Assembly: GCF_023145695.1 (NCBI RefSeq)
Contig: NZ_JAJHVV010000008.1
Span: 62,001-126,000, forward strand
Direction: 5' to 3'
From: Vibrio amylolyticus
GTDB lineage: Bacteria; Pseudomonadota; Gammaproteobacteria; Enterobacterales; Vibrionaceae
DNA length: 64,000 nucleotides
The stretch's first letter is position 1. Each line of letters begins with the position of its first letter. Both the position numbers and the translations under genes were made by a program. Positions 52,835 through 61,776 of this stretch are shown here, in pieces. The notes under the pieces are model-generated. The model saw nothing but the letters and a program-made list of their open reading frames with translations, was not told the origin of the DNA and did not search any database.

Positions 52835-53581
52835 ATGTCAAATCAAACACAAATAGCCTCTTTTGAAATCGTCGATTATCTTGCACAGTCGGCAGGCATA
52901 CATTTGCCTGAACAATGGCAACAGTGGGCTAACGATAATCAATGGCCGCAGGAAGGTAAAGTCGAAGTCAGCCATATTCCACCTATGATGCGTCGACGTA
53001 TGAGTAGTTTAAGCAAACTTGCACTGCAAACCGCCCTACAACTGCTTAACAAACATAATGTTGATTATCTTGTCTTTGCTAGCCGCCATGGTGAGCTGCA
53101 ACGAAGTGCAGCACTGATCAAAGATATCGTGCAAGGTGAAGAGGCTTCTCCAATGGCATTTTCCCAATCGGTTCATAATACCGCGGCTGGCTTAGCGACT
53201 ATTGCCGCTAAAAAACCGTTGCCAGCGACCTCTATTGCTGCTGGAGTAAACACTTTTCAAAGCGCTATTGTCGATGCTTGGCTTTACCTGACGCAACACC
53301 CTACGCATAAAGTGCTGTTAATCGACTTCGATGAGCCTGTACCAGAGATCTATGAACAGTATGAAAACCAGCAATATAATGGCTACAGCCTTGGATTGAT
53401 CCTATCTAAAGGTCACGAGTTTTCCATTAAAACTTCACCCTCACACAATTTAAACCGTTCAACTGTGCTAAAAAGCCGATTGCCACAAGGGTTAGATTTT
53501 TTACAGCACTATCTTCTAAACCACAAGGAGTGGCAACTAAACGGTGATTTACAAGGATGGAAATGGACGCGTTGTATATAA
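52835..53581 (+). CDS. Ketosynthase-like N-terminal domain protein, chain-length-factor type (APE)
   Basis: A 248-residue protein with the first half of a ketosynthase fold (Ketoacyl-synt_2 type): MRRRMSSLSKLALQTALQLL, DYLVFASRHGELQRSAALIK, FSQSVHNTAAGLATIAAKKP. The nucleophile-elbow site reads SIAAGVNTF (residues 133-141), with Ala where active ketosynthases have Cys, so it cannot condense by itself. In Xenorhabdus APE synthesis the homologous ApeC pairs with a full ketosynthase (ApeO) as a chain-length factor. That partner is not in the window. First gene of the rightward APE operon. Confidence 0.8.
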   Translation: MSNQTQIASFEIVDYLAQSAGIHLPEQWQQWANDNQWPQEGKVEVSHIPPMMRRRMSSLSKLALQTALQLLNKHNVDYLVFASRHGELQRSAALIKDIVQGEEASPMAFSQSVHNTAAGLATIAAKKPLPATSIAAGVNTFQSAIVDAWLYLTQHPTHKVLLIDFDEPVPEIYEQYENQQYNGYSLGLILSKGHEFSIKTSPSHNLNRSTVLKSRLPQGLDFLQHYLLNHKEWQLNGDLQGWKWTRCI

Positions 53582-54339
53582 AATTCAACCAATATTGGCG
53601 AGTATTCGCCACTGGGTTTTGCTTTTCAGTTTTTGGTATAGGCGGCTTAGTCCTTAGTTTTGTTTTAATTCCACTCATACATGTTTTGAATCGAGGTAAA
53701 ACAACACGGCAGCAACACGTTCAACACCTTATTCAGCAAAGTTTTCATCTGTTTTGTCGACTCATGAAATTTACCGGGGCGATTGATTATCAAATCACGG
53801 GAGCTGAAAAGCTCATTGACGATCGAAACTGTCTCATCATCGCCAATCACCCCAGCCTCATTGATTACGTATTAATTGGGTCACAATTAAAACAGTGTGA
53901 TTGCTTAGTTAAGTCGGCAATATGGTCGAATATGTTTATGAAACATATTGTTAAAGCCGCTGGTTATATTCCCAACGAAGCACCTGATGATTTACTTGAG
54001 CAGTGTGAGCGACGATTTGACCAAGGAAATGTGTTACTTGTCTTTCCTGAAGGGACTCGAACCCGATCAAATCAAAGAACTAAGTTACAGCGCGGAGCAG
54101 CACAAATAGCCGTGCGCACCAAGCGAGATATGCGTATCATACATATAACGGTCACGCCGAGCTTTCTAACCAAAGAGAAGAAATGGTACCAAGTACCCAA
54201 GACAAAGCCATTTTTTCATGTGGAAGTAAAAGACAAAGTTGAGGTTGCCCCTTTTATAGAGCAAACTAATAATGCAACCTTGGCTGCAAGAAAATTAAAT
54301 CAATATTTAGCCAGCGCTATTTTTCCCGAGAACACATAA
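53563..54339 (+). CDS. Lysophospholipid-type acyltransferase of the APE cluster
   Basis: A 259-residue membrane acyltransferase of the PlsC family: hydrophobic N-terminus (YWRVFATGFCFSVFGIGGLV), NHPSLIDYVLI (HxxxxD) and VFPEGTRTRSNQRTK (FPEGTR). It would attach an acyl or polyene chain to a lipid backbone. Start ATG 53563 (AGGA 5 nt upstream) lies within the end of the ketosynthase-like gene (19-nt overlap). The APE gene order supports its membership. Confidence 0.88.
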   Translation: MDALYIKFNQYWRVFATGFCFSVFGIGGLVLSFVLIPLIHVLNRGKTTRQQHVQHLIQQSFHLFCRLMKFTGAIDYQITGAEKLIDDRNCLIIANHPSLIDYVLIGSQLKQCDCLVKSAIWSNMFMKHIVKAAGYIPNEAPDDLLEQCERRFDQGNVLLVFPEGTRTRSNQRTKLQRGAAQIAVRTKRDMRIIHITVTPSFLTKEKKWYQVPKTKPFFHVEVKDKVEVAPFIEQTNNATLAARKLNQYLASAIFPENT

Positions 54340-54355
54340 ATTTAAGTAGGTGCAA

Positions 54356-54616
54356 ATGGAAGTACTACAAAACGAAATCAAACAGCTCATTATCGATGCG
54401 CTAAATCTTGAAGATATTTCAATCGATGATATTGAAACTGACGCACCTCTGTTTGGTGACGGTCTGGGGCTAGATTCCATTGACGCATTGGAGCTTGGTC
54501 TAGCCATTAAGAAAAAGTATAATTTTGTTATTGATGCTGATGATTCAAATACTCGACAGTACTTTTCTTCGGTCGCTAATTTGGCTGACTTCATCTCTTC
54601 TCAAACAAACCAATAG
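54356..54616 (+). CDS. Acyl carrier protein (APE ACP 1)
   Basis: An 86-residue ACP with the 4'-phosphopantetheine Ser in GLGLDSIDALELGLAIKKKY, an acidic helical protein. Start ATG 54356 with AGG nearby; an upstream GTG is less likely. The second ACP follows 15 bp later. It corresponds in position to ApeE/ApeF of other clusters and holds the growing aryl polyene or the primed starter. Confidence 0.92.
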   Translation: MEVLQNEIKQLIIDALNLEDISIDDIETDAPLFGDGLGLDSIDALELGLAIKKKYNFVIDADDSNTRQYFSSVANLADFISSQTNQ

Positions 54617-54631
54617 TAAACAGATACAGTT

Positions 54632-54889
54632 ATGACAGATGTAAACCAAGAACAAGTTTTTGAACAAGTAAAAAGTGCACTGGTTGAACTTTTTGAAATT
54701 GATGAAGCAGATATCCAACCAGAGGCTCATCTTTATCAAGACCTCGACCTTGATAGTATTGATGCCGTTGATCTTGTTGTCCACCTACAAAATTTAACTG
54801 GCAAAAAAATTAAACCTGACGAGTTTAAAGCCGTACGAACGGTTAATGATATTGTTGAATCCGTTACTGAGTTATTAAAAGATAACTAA
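54632..54889 (+). CDS. Acyl carrier protein (APE ACP 2)
   Basis: An 85-residue ACP with phosphopantetheine Ser in DLDLDSIDAVDLVVHL. Its sequence outside the Ser region differs from ACP 1, which suggests separate roles (starter loading versus extension), as in other APE systems with two ACPs. Its stop overlaps the start of the next gene (TAATG). Confidence 0.93.
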   Translation: MTDVNQEQVFEQVKSALVELFEIDEADIQPEAHLYQDLDLDSIDAVDLVVHLQNLTGKKIKPDEFKAVRTVNDIVESVTELLKDN

Positions 54890-55464
54890 TGGGAAAATTG
54901 CTGACAGCTTTGTCTGCAATTACGCTGCTTGCCTACCCTTTCGCCGTCTATTTCGGTATTGAACAATTTGGTATTCAGATAATTGGCCTAATTCTTATTG
55001 CACTTTTTGCAATAAGAATTGTGTCTGCCAGTAAAGCAAAGCTTAAAGAACTCAAACAACTTGCCTGGATCACCGGAATTACAGGCGTTTGTTTGACAAT
55101 GTTTGGGTTGCTTTTTAAACAATATGGCTGGCTAACTTTTTATCCTGTTATTGTGAATGCTTGTATGTTCACCCTATTCTTTCAAAGCCTAAGACAGCCA
55201 CAGACTATTATTGAACGCCTTGCAAGACTGCAAGAACCCGATCTTCCTTTGCGTGGTATTATTTATACTCGAAAAGTGACCAAAGTATGGTGTGGTTTCT
55301 TTATTCTCAATGGCTCGATTGCACTGTACACTTGCTTTCAAAGTCTTGAGGTTTGGACCCTTTACAACGGGTTTATCAGCTACCTATGCATCGGTGTATT
55401 ATTTGCTGCCGAATGGGTAATAAGAGTTTGGGTTAGAAAAAGAGCAGAACATCAAACAAAATGA
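54889..55464 (+). CDS. APE cluster integral membrane protein
   Basis: A 191-residue protein with about five hydrophobic segments (ALSAITLLAYPFAVYFGIEQ, IIGLILIALFAIRIV, FYPVIVNACMFTLFFQSLRQ, TKVWCGFFILNGSIALYTCF). It matches the position and size of the membrane protein that follows the ACP pair in APE clusters (ApeG-like, COG4648 type). The role is unclear; possibly a scaffold or acyl transport partner. Start ATG 54889 overlaps the ACP 2 stop. Confidence 0.78.
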   Translation: MGKLLTALSAITLLAYPFAVYFGIEQFGIQIIGLILIALFAIRIVSASKAKLKELKQLAWITGITGVCLTMFGLLFKQYGWLTFYPVIVNACMFTLFFQSLRQPQTIIERLARLQEPDLPLRGIIYTRKVTKVWCGFFILNGSIALYTCFQSLEVWTLYNGFISYLCIGVLFAAEWVIRVWVRKRAEHQTK

Positions 55465-55498
55465 TGACGCCCATTGCTAAAGGGATTTACGATATACC

Positions 55499-56899
55499 AT
55501 GATTGAAAGTAAGTTTTTTTGTTCTCTAAGCCAACTCATGAATACCAACAGAAATGATGATCAAACGGTCGCGTTTTCTGGTGAACGCCTCTGGGCTTGG
55601 TCTCAGTTCAAACAAGATGTCACTCACCTTACTAAGGCTCTTCAAACGGTTGGTGCTCAAAACATTGCACTTTGTACACTCGATACCTATCGATTTACCG
55701 TTGGCTTTATTGCTCTGTGTTATGCAAAGAAAACCATCATTTTACCGGGTAACTATCAGCCTTGCGCTTTAGCTGAACTCTCTTCTCAATATGACGTACT
55801 TCTTTGTGACTCTACGATTACAGCCTCAAACACAATCCAACAGCTTGCTCTAACTGTCCCTAGCTGTGAAATCGAAAAGAGTGCCGGGCAAGAAAGCAAT
55901 CACAATCCGTCCCATTTTGACACATTACAGTTAAACCAAGTTAACGTAGTACTCTTCACATCTGGCTCAAGTGGACAGCCTAAACCTATCCACAAAACAC
56001 TGTTGCAATTAGATACCGAAGTTAACGTACTTGAGAACCAGTGGGGAGCGCAATTAGCGAACGCCACAATAGAAAGTACCGTCTCTCACCAACATATTTA
56101 TGGTTTGTTATTTAGAGTGTTATGGCCGCTTTGTGCAGGGCGCGCCTTCAATAACATCAACCTGGAGTATCCAGAACAAGTAATAAGCCACTGCAAAGCT
56201 GATTCAGTATTGGTCTCTAGCCCCGCATTAATAAAACGACTCGATGAACAAGGCTCAACCGTCTGTCGAGCTGTATTCTCATCTGGAGGGCCGCTGCCCT
56301 CTAACGCAGCGCATATCTCTAAACAGCGACTAGGTAGCTTTCCATGGGAAGTCTTCGGAAGCACCGAAACAGGTGGTATTGCTTTTCGCCAGCAAGCTCC
56401 TTCCTCGCAAGAACAAGCGTGGCAGCTCTTTCCTGAAATTCTTGCAGAACTTAACCCTGAAGGTTGTTTGAAGCTAAAGTCTCCTTACATCGACCCTTCT
56501 TGTTGGTATCAAACCGCTGACCAATGTGAGATGCTCGATCACACTAGATTTCACCTTAAGGGACGCGCAGACCGCATAGTGAAGATTGAAGAAAAACGAG
56601 TCTCGCTGGTGGAAGTTGAAAAACGCCTTGAACAATTGCCTTGGATCGAAGAGAGTGCTGTTATACCAATACAAGCAAGTTCGCGCTTAACGCTAGCCTC
56701 TGTCATTGTTCTTTCAGAGAGTGGTGTTGAAAAGATTACAGAGATCGGAAAAGGTAAGTTTTGGATCTTACTGCGCTCTGAATTACGCCAATGGCTAGAG
56801 CCAGTATCACTACCAAAAAAGTTTAGGGTTCTGGATGAAATCCCTTTAAATAGCCAAGGAAAAAGGCTCGTTGCTCAAATCGAAACGCTTTTTGATTAA
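55499..56899 (+). CDS. Acyl-activating (AMP-forming) ligase of the APE cluster
   Basis: A 466-residue ANL-family adenylate-forming enzyme: P-loop VVLFTSGSSGQPKPIHKT, VFGSTETGGIAFR, KGRADRIVKIEEKRVSLVEV and NSQGKRLVAQ with the C-terminal Lys. In APE synthesis the counterpart (ApeH) activates 4-hydroxycinnamate or similar starter and loads it on an ACP. The start at ATG 55499 leaves a 34-bp gap after the membrane protein gene. Confidence 0.88.
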   Translation: MIESKFFCSLSQLMNTNRNDDQTVAFSGERLWAWSQFKQDVTHLTKALQTVGAQNIALCTLDTYRFTVGFIALCYAKKTIILPGNYQPCALAELSSQYDVLLCDSTITASNTIQQLALTVPSCEIEKSAGQESNHNPSHFDTLQLNQVNVVLFTSGSSGQPKPIHKTLLQLDTEVNVLENQWGAQLANATIESTVSHQHIYGLLFRVLWPLCAGRAFNNINLEYPEQVISHCKADSVLVSSPALIKRLDEQGSTVCRAVFSSGGPLPSNAAHISKQRLGSFPWEVFGSTETGGIAFRQQAPSSQEQAWQLFPEILAELNPEGCLKLKSPYIDPSCWYQTADQCEMLDHTRFHLKGRADRIVKIEEKRVSLVEVEKRLEQLPWIEESAVIPIQASSRLTLASVIVLSESGVEKITEIGKGKFWILLRSELRQWLEPVSLPKKFRVLDEIPLNSQGKRLVAQIETLFD

Positions 56900-56971
56900 G
56901 CACCTTAGCCACTTTTTACATTTAATTTATATTTACATTCAATCATATAGACAGTAGTTTCAAATAAGATT

Positions 56972-57340
56972 ATGGCAAAAAGAAAACCGACGATATTAAG
57001 CACAGAAACAATCTACCCAACTGCATCTATAGTATTCCAAGCGGATGCTGATATATTGGATTTCTCAGGCCATTTCAATAATTTTCCTATACTACCCGGT
57101 GTCACTCAAATTGATTGGGCACTGCATTTTGCTGTCGAACTTCTCAAAACACCGAGCGCATTTAAGGGTATGGAAGTGATCAAATTCCAAGAGCCTATAC
57201 TCCCTGATTCCACCCTCTGTTTGTCACTCTCGTGGGATGAGGAAAAACAGAAGCTAACCTTTAAATATTCTTCTACGCGAGAGCAGGATGATATCATTCA
57301 CTCTTCTGGAAAAATGAAGCTTGGAGCACCAAGTGAGTAG
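56972..57340 (+). CDS. Hotdog-fold 3-hydroxyacyl-ACP dehydratase (APE, ApeI type)
   Basis: A 122-residue FabZ/FabA-like dehydratase: FSGHFNNFPILPGVTQIDWA, with the GHFxxxPILPGV catalytic His motif, and VIKFQEPILPDSTLCLSL. It would remove water from 3-hydroxyacyl-ACP to build the conjugated double bonds. Another dehydratase of this pathway is expected beyond the window. The following gene starts inside its stop region. Confidence 0.9.
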   Translation: MAKRKPTILSTETIYPTASIVFQADADILDFSGHFNNFPILPGVTQIDWALHFAVELLKTPSAFKGMEVIKFQEPILPDSTLCLSLSWDEEKQKLTFKYSSTREQDDIIHSSGKMKLGAPSE

Positions 57341-59129
57341 CTATTCCGCTTGTTTTCTCATTCCATGTTACAACCATGGCTCGACCATCGCTCAAGTCGC
57401 TGACTCTTTGGCGACCTTTTCACTGCCCATAGTCTTAGTCGACGATGGCAGTAATCAAGCCACTAAAGCTGCACTTTGTTCACTAGCAACCCAAGAAAAT
57501 ATTCACCTTGTCACCCTTGAAGCCAATCAAGGGAAAGGTGGCGCTGTCATGGCCGGAATAAAGGCAATTGAACAGATGGGTTGTAGCCACGCCATTCAAA
57601 TTGATGCGGATGGCCAGCATGACATTAGTGCATTGCCAAAGCTCATCGAGCAATCTAAAGCCTTGCCACATAAGCTCATATCTGGTCGCCCAATTTACGA
57701 CGATAGCGTACCTAAATCTCGCTTATATGGCCGTTACATTACCCATATTTGGGTCTGGATTGAGACGCTCTCTTTTACCATTAAAGACAGTATGTGCGGC
57801 TTTCGTGTTTACCCAGTTAAAGCCACATCTGCGACACTCACCAAGTACCGAATTGGTAAACGGATGGACTTTGACACTGAAATCCTAGTACGAATGTTCT
57901 GGGAAGGCATCGATATAGATTTTATTGAGACAAGGGTAGTTTATCCTGAAGGTGGCATTTCTCACTTTGATGCACTGCATGACAATATCAAAATAAGTCA
58001 AATGCACACCAAGCTTTTTTTTAATATGTTGCCTCGTATTCCAAAGCTGATAGCCCGCCACTTTCGCTCTCAAGATTCAGCAAAGGCCGCTCATGATCGG
58101 CTCGTTCAATCCAACGCTAACGCGAATAACTCTAATAGAAACGATTTTAACGAAGCGAGTGATAACCAAAACCACTGGTCAAAACGCAAAGAACGTGGAA
58201 CCGTACTTGGTATTAAGCTACTGCTTGGTATTTATAGCCTGTTAGGTAGAAAAGTCTTCAATGTTATTCTTAGCCTGGTTATGCGCTACTACCACCTCAC
58301 CGGCAAACACGCCAAACAGGCTTCTCAACACTATTTAGAGACATTGACGCACTATGCTGAGACGCAAAATATAACACTGCCAAGTAACCTAGGTAGCTAT
58401 CAACACCTGCTCTCTTTCGGCCACACTCTGCTCGATAAGTTGGCTGCTTGGAAGGGCGATTTTTCGCTTAAGAATTTGACGATTCATGGCCAAGATGTCT
58501 TTGATGGTATCATCAGGAACAAACAAGGTGTCGTCTTACTGGGCTCTCATTTGGGTAATATTGAGCTGTGCCGAGCGCTCAGCCGCCGACATAAACACAT
58601 TAAAATTAACGCACTCGTGTTTACCGAACACGCCGAGCAGTTTAATCGTGTGATGAAAGCAGTAAACCCATGCTCAGAGTTAAATCTCATTCAGGTATCG
58701 AGTATTGGCCCTGATGTGGCGATTCTCTTAGAGCAAAAAATTGAGCAAGGGGAATGGATTGTCATTGTTGGGGACAGAACCTCCACCAGCAAAGAGAGCC
58801 GCTCTGTTTGGGCTGATTTTCTTGGTCAACCAGCGCCATTCCCACAAGGGCCATTTGTACTGGCTTCCATACTAAAAGCGCCCGTTTATCTCTTATTTGG
58901 CTTACGTGATGATAACCGCAAAGATCCCCATTTTAATGTCTATTTTGAACATTTTAGTGACAAGATAGAACTGCCACGTAAAGAGCGCCAAACCGCATTG
59001 CAACGAACGGTGCAGCAGTACGCTCAACGACTAGAACACTACACACTCAAAGCCCCTTTGCAGTGGTATAACTTCTTTAATTTTTGGACTTTAAGTAATC
59101 AGCAAGATGACAGAAAAAATGAAAAATAG
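57333..59129 (+). CDS. Glycosyltransferase (GT2) / lysophospholipid acyltransferase fusion (APE)
   Basis: A 598-residue bifunctional protein. The N-terminal GT2 domain has LVDDGSNQATK and IQIDADGQHDISAL (DxD), to about residue 240. After a polar Asn/Ser linker (about 265-285) comes an HtrB/LpxL-type acyltransferase domain (LLGSHLGNIELCRAL with the HxxxxE pair, then VGDRTSTSKESR). Known APE clusters carry the same fusion (ApeJ), thought to put the polyene on a sugar or lipid anchor. Start GTG 57333 with GGAG 6 nt upstream, overlapping the dehydratase stop. Confidence 0.85.
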   Translation: MSSYSACFLIPCYNHGSTIAQVADSLATFSLPIVLVDDGSNQATKAALCSLATQENIHLVTLEANQGKGGAVMAGIKAIEQMGCSHAIQIDADGQHDISALPKLIEQSKALPHKLISGRPIYDDSVPKSRLYGRYITHIWVWIETLSFTIKDSMCGFRVYPVKATSATLTKYRIGKRMDFDTEILVRMFWEGIDIDFIETRVVYPEGGISHFDALHDNIKISQMHTKLFFNMLPRIPKLIARHFRSQDSAKAAHDRLVQSNANANNSNRNDFNEASDNQNHWSKRKERGTVLGIKLLLGIYSLLGRKVFNVILSLVMRYYHLTGKHAKQASQHYLETLTHYAETQNITLPSNLGSYQHLLSFGHTLLDKLAAWKGDFSLKNLTIHGQDVFDGIIRNKQGVVLLGSHLGNIELCRALSRRHKHIKINALVFTEHAEQFNRVMKAVNPCSELNLIQVSSIGPDVAILLEQKIEQGEWIVIVGDRTSTSKESRSVWADFLGQPAPFPQGPFVLASILKAPVYLLFGLRDDNRKDPHFNVYFEHFSDKIELPRKERQTALQRTVQQYAQRLEHYTLKAPLQWYNFFNFWTLSNQQDDRKNEK

Positions 59130-60651
59130 TATCACTTTCGGCGCGGGTCGCCTGACGATTGAAGATGTTGTCGCTATCTCTCAAGGTGCCAATGCGACAA
59201 TGAATCAATCCGCAGAATTTAACCAAAAAATTGATCGTGGTGTCGCGTTTTTGGAGCGCTTGCTTAAAGATGAAGGCGTCATATACGGCGTAACAACTGG
59301 CTATGGTGACTCTTGTACGGTTGCCATTCCGCCAAACCTCGTTGATGAACTGCCTCTTCACCTAACTCGTTTCCACGGTTGTGGTCTTGGTGAGGTGCTT
59401 TCCCACGAGCAATCACGCGCTGTACTTGCTACTCGTCTGTGCTCTTTATCACAAGGCGTTTCAGGTGTGACTCATGATCTACTCAACCAGATCACCACAC
59501 TCATCAACAAAGACATTTCACCCCGTATTCCTCAAGAAGGCTCAGTAGGTGCGAGTGGTGATTTGACGCCTTTGTCCTATCTTGCGGCTACTTTGATAGG
59601 CGAACGTGACGTCTTCTACAAAGGTGAGTTACGCCCGACAAGTGACGTATTCAAAGAGCTAGGTATTAAACCCATCAAGCTAAAACCGAAAGAAGGTTTA
59701 GCACTCATGAACGGTACCTCTGTTATGACTGCGCTAGCTTGTCTAGCTTACAGCCGAGCAGAGTATCTGACACAGCTTTGTACCAAAATTACAGCCATGG
59801 TGTCTGTGGGTATCCACGGTAACGACTTCCACTTTGATGAAGCGTTATTTGCAGTAAAACCTCACCCAGGTCAGCAGCAAGTCGCCGCTTGGCTAAGAGA
59901 CGATTTAAAAGCTGAACGTCCACCACGTAACAGCGACCGTTTACAAGATCGTTACTCTTTACGCTGTGCGCCGCATGTCATTGGTGTTGTACAAGACTCA
60001 CTGCCATGGCTTCGTCAGATGATCGAGAATGAGCTAAATAGTGCCAATGACAATCCAATCATTGATGGTGATAACGAGCGCGTTCTGCATGGGGGACACT
60101 TCTATGGCGGCCATATTGCAATGGCAATGGATACCTTAAAAACCGGTATTGCTAACCTAGCGGATCTCCTTGATCGTCAAATGGCTCAGCTAATGGATTA
60201 TAAATTCAATAATGGCCTGCCATTTAACTTAACAGGCGCTGAGGGCGACAGAAAACCTATTAATCACGGCTTTAAAGCGGTGCAAATTGGTATTTCAGCG
60301 TGGACAGCAGAAGCGCTAAAACACACCATGCCAGCCAGTGTTTTTTCTCGTTCAACCGAGTGTCATAACCAAGATAAAGTCAGCATGGGCACGATTGCTG
60401 CGCGTGACTGCCTACGTGTATTAGAACTCACTGAACAGGTTGCCGCGGCATCACTACTGGCAGGCACTCAAGCGATAGAGATACGAAAACGTCACAATGA
60501 GCTTGATGAACATCATATGAGTGACAACTTAAAAATGATCAGAGATGCCGTTCTTAGTGAGTTCCAGTTTGTCGATGAAGATCGACCGCTTGAAAAGGAT
60601 TTACGCCATTTCATTGAACGCATTCAGCAGCGCCACTGGCCTTTATATTAG
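59107..60651 (+). CDS. Aromatic amino acid ammonia-lyase (HAL/TAL family) of the APE cluster
   Basis: A 514-residue MIO enzyme: the cofactor triad A149-S150-G151 (GSVGASGDLTPLSYLA), catalytic Tyr60 in IYGVTTGYGDS, QDRYSLRCAPHVIG and SANDNPIIDGDNERVLHGGH. It deaminates tyrosine, phenylalanine or histidine; in APE clusters the expected product is 4-coumarate as starter. The selectivity pair by alignment to Rhodobacter TAL (H89-L90) reads F89-H90, and Flavobacterium TAL has S-H, so the pocket differs. Overlaps the previous gene by 23 nt. Confidence 0.9.
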   Translation: MTEKMKNSITFGAGRLTIEDVVAISQGANATMNQSAEFNQKIDRGVAFLERLLKDEGVIYGVTTGYGDSCTVAIPPNLVDELPLHLTRFHGCGLGEVLSHEQSRAVLATRLCSLSQGVSGVTHDLLNQITTLINKDISPRIPQEGSVGASGDLTPLSYLAATLIGERDVFYKGELRPTSDVFKELGIKPIKLKPKEGLALMNGTSVMTALACLAYSRAEYLTQLCTKITAMVSVGIHGNDFHFDEALFAVKPHPGQQQVAAWLRDDLKAERPPRNSDRLQDRYSLRCAPHVIGVVQDSLPWLRQMIENELNSANDNPIIDGDNERVLHGGHFYGGHIAMAMDTLKTGIANLADLLDRQMAQLMDYKFNNGLPFNLTGAEGDRKPINHGFKAVQIGISAWTAEALKHTMPASVFSRSTECHNQDKVSMGTIAARDCLRVLELTEQVAAASLLAGTQAIEIRKRHNELDEHHMSDNLKMIRDAVLSEFQFVDEDRPLEKDLRHFIERIQQRHWPLY

Positions 60652-60659
60652 GAACTCTA

Positions 60660-61100
60660 ATGAGCGAAATTCTTTACCCGCTGACCTCTGAGGTGACACT
60701 TGTCACCTCATTTCAAGATGCCGACCCTATGGGCGTTATCTATCACGGCAACTATTTTCGCTTCTTTGAAGAGGCACGCCGAATATTGATGGAGAAGATC
60801 CAATACGGGTATCTTGCGATGAATGACTCAGGTTACATGTGGCCAATCATCGATACTCGAGTCAAATATGTAAAGGCAATTCCTTTTAATCACGAAATCC
60901 GTGTCACCGCTCATCTAACTGAGTGGGAAAATCGCCTGCGAGTGGATTACGTGATTTACGATGGAAAAACGGATCAGAGAATGTGTAAGGCACACACCAC
61001 ACAAGTGGCAGTCGAGAAGGTAACGGAAGAGATGTGCTTTGTTTCACCAACGGTATTTACTGATAAAGTCCAACAGTGGCATCTACATGGGAAGCTTTAG
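60660..61100 (+). CDS. Hotdog thioesterase of the APE cluster (4HBT type)
   Basis: A 146-residue YbgC/4-hydroxybenzoyl-CoA-thioesterase-like protein with the active-site stretch FQDADPMGVIYHGNYFRFFE. It would cleave acyl-ACP or acyl-CoA thioesters, releasing polyene or clearing stalled chains. It begins 8 bp after the ammonia-lyase gene and ends 1 bp before the LolA-like gene. Confidence 0.9.
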   Translation: MSEILYPLTSEVTLVTSFQDADPMGVIYHGNYFRFFEEARRILMEKIQYGYLAMNDSGYMWPIIDTRVKYVKAIPFNHEIRVTAHLTEWENRLRVDYVIYDGKTDQRMCKAHTTQVAVEKVTEEMCFVSPTVFTDKVQQWHLHGKL

Positions 61101-61101
61101 C

Positions 61102-61776
61102 ATGACAAGAATTAAGACTATGGCTAAGATGATGATCTTATCAATGTCTCTATTTGTTACGTCTGTATTCGTTACATCTGTATTCGCCACGTCAGCCGTT
61201 GCGGCACCATCATCGTTGGTTAGGGTGAATGACCTTGATGATTTGCAACAGCAGTTATCGCAGCATCCTATTGTGCGAGGAGACTTCACTCAATTACGCC
61301 ACCTTGAAATGTTTAAACAGCCTCTTTCTTCAACAGGCGAGTTTACGCTATCGAAACGTGATGGATTATTGTGGCAACAGCACCAACCTTTTCCCGTTAA
61401 TTTAGTTCTCACGGAAAATCAGTTAAGACAGACATTTTCAGATCAACCTCCACAAGTGATCACCGCAAAAGAGAATCCAATGGCTTTCTATTTCAGTCAT
61501 ATTTTTCTCTCAGTCTTTCATGGTGATACTGAAGCGTTAAAAGCGCAGTTTGAACTTGATTTTTCTAGCTCTGATTCACAATGGACATTGCATCTCACCC
61601 CCACTCAAGCACCACTTAATGCCGTATTTGAACAGATTGTCTTGCAAGGCACGCAAGATATCGATGCCCTTACGCTAATTGAGGTACGAGGGGATAAAAC
61701 TGAGATTCTATTTACTAATCAAAATCACCAGCCTGAATATTTGACCGATGTAGAGCAAGCGCAATTTGAATTCTAA
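61102..61776 (+). CDS. LolA-like periplasmic carrier of the APE cluster
   Basis: A 224-residue protein with a signal peptide (MMILSMSLFVTSVFVTSVFA) and an LolA-type fold: VRGDFTQLRHLEMFKQPLSS, GEFTLSKRDGLLWQQHQPF, HLTPTQAPLNAVFEQIVLQG. In APE clusters such a protein likely carries the lipid-linked polyene across the periplasm. The signal peptide holds a 15-bp tandem repeat (TTCGTTACRTCTGTA twice, then a third diverged copy). Start ATG 61102 with GGAAG upstream. Its 3' end overlaps the likely start of the exporter gene. Confidence 0.85.
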   Translation: MTRIKTMAKMMILSMSLFVTSVFVTSVFATSAVAAPSSLVRVNDLDDLQQQLSQHPIVRGDFTQLRHLEMFKQPLSSTGEFTLSKRDGLLWQQHQPFPVNLVLTENQLRQTFSDQPPQVITAKENPMAFYFSHIFLSVFHGDTEALKAQFELDFSSSDSQWTLHLTPTQAPLNAVFEQIVLQGTQDIDALTLIEVRGDKTEILFTNQNHQPEYLTDVEQAQFEF

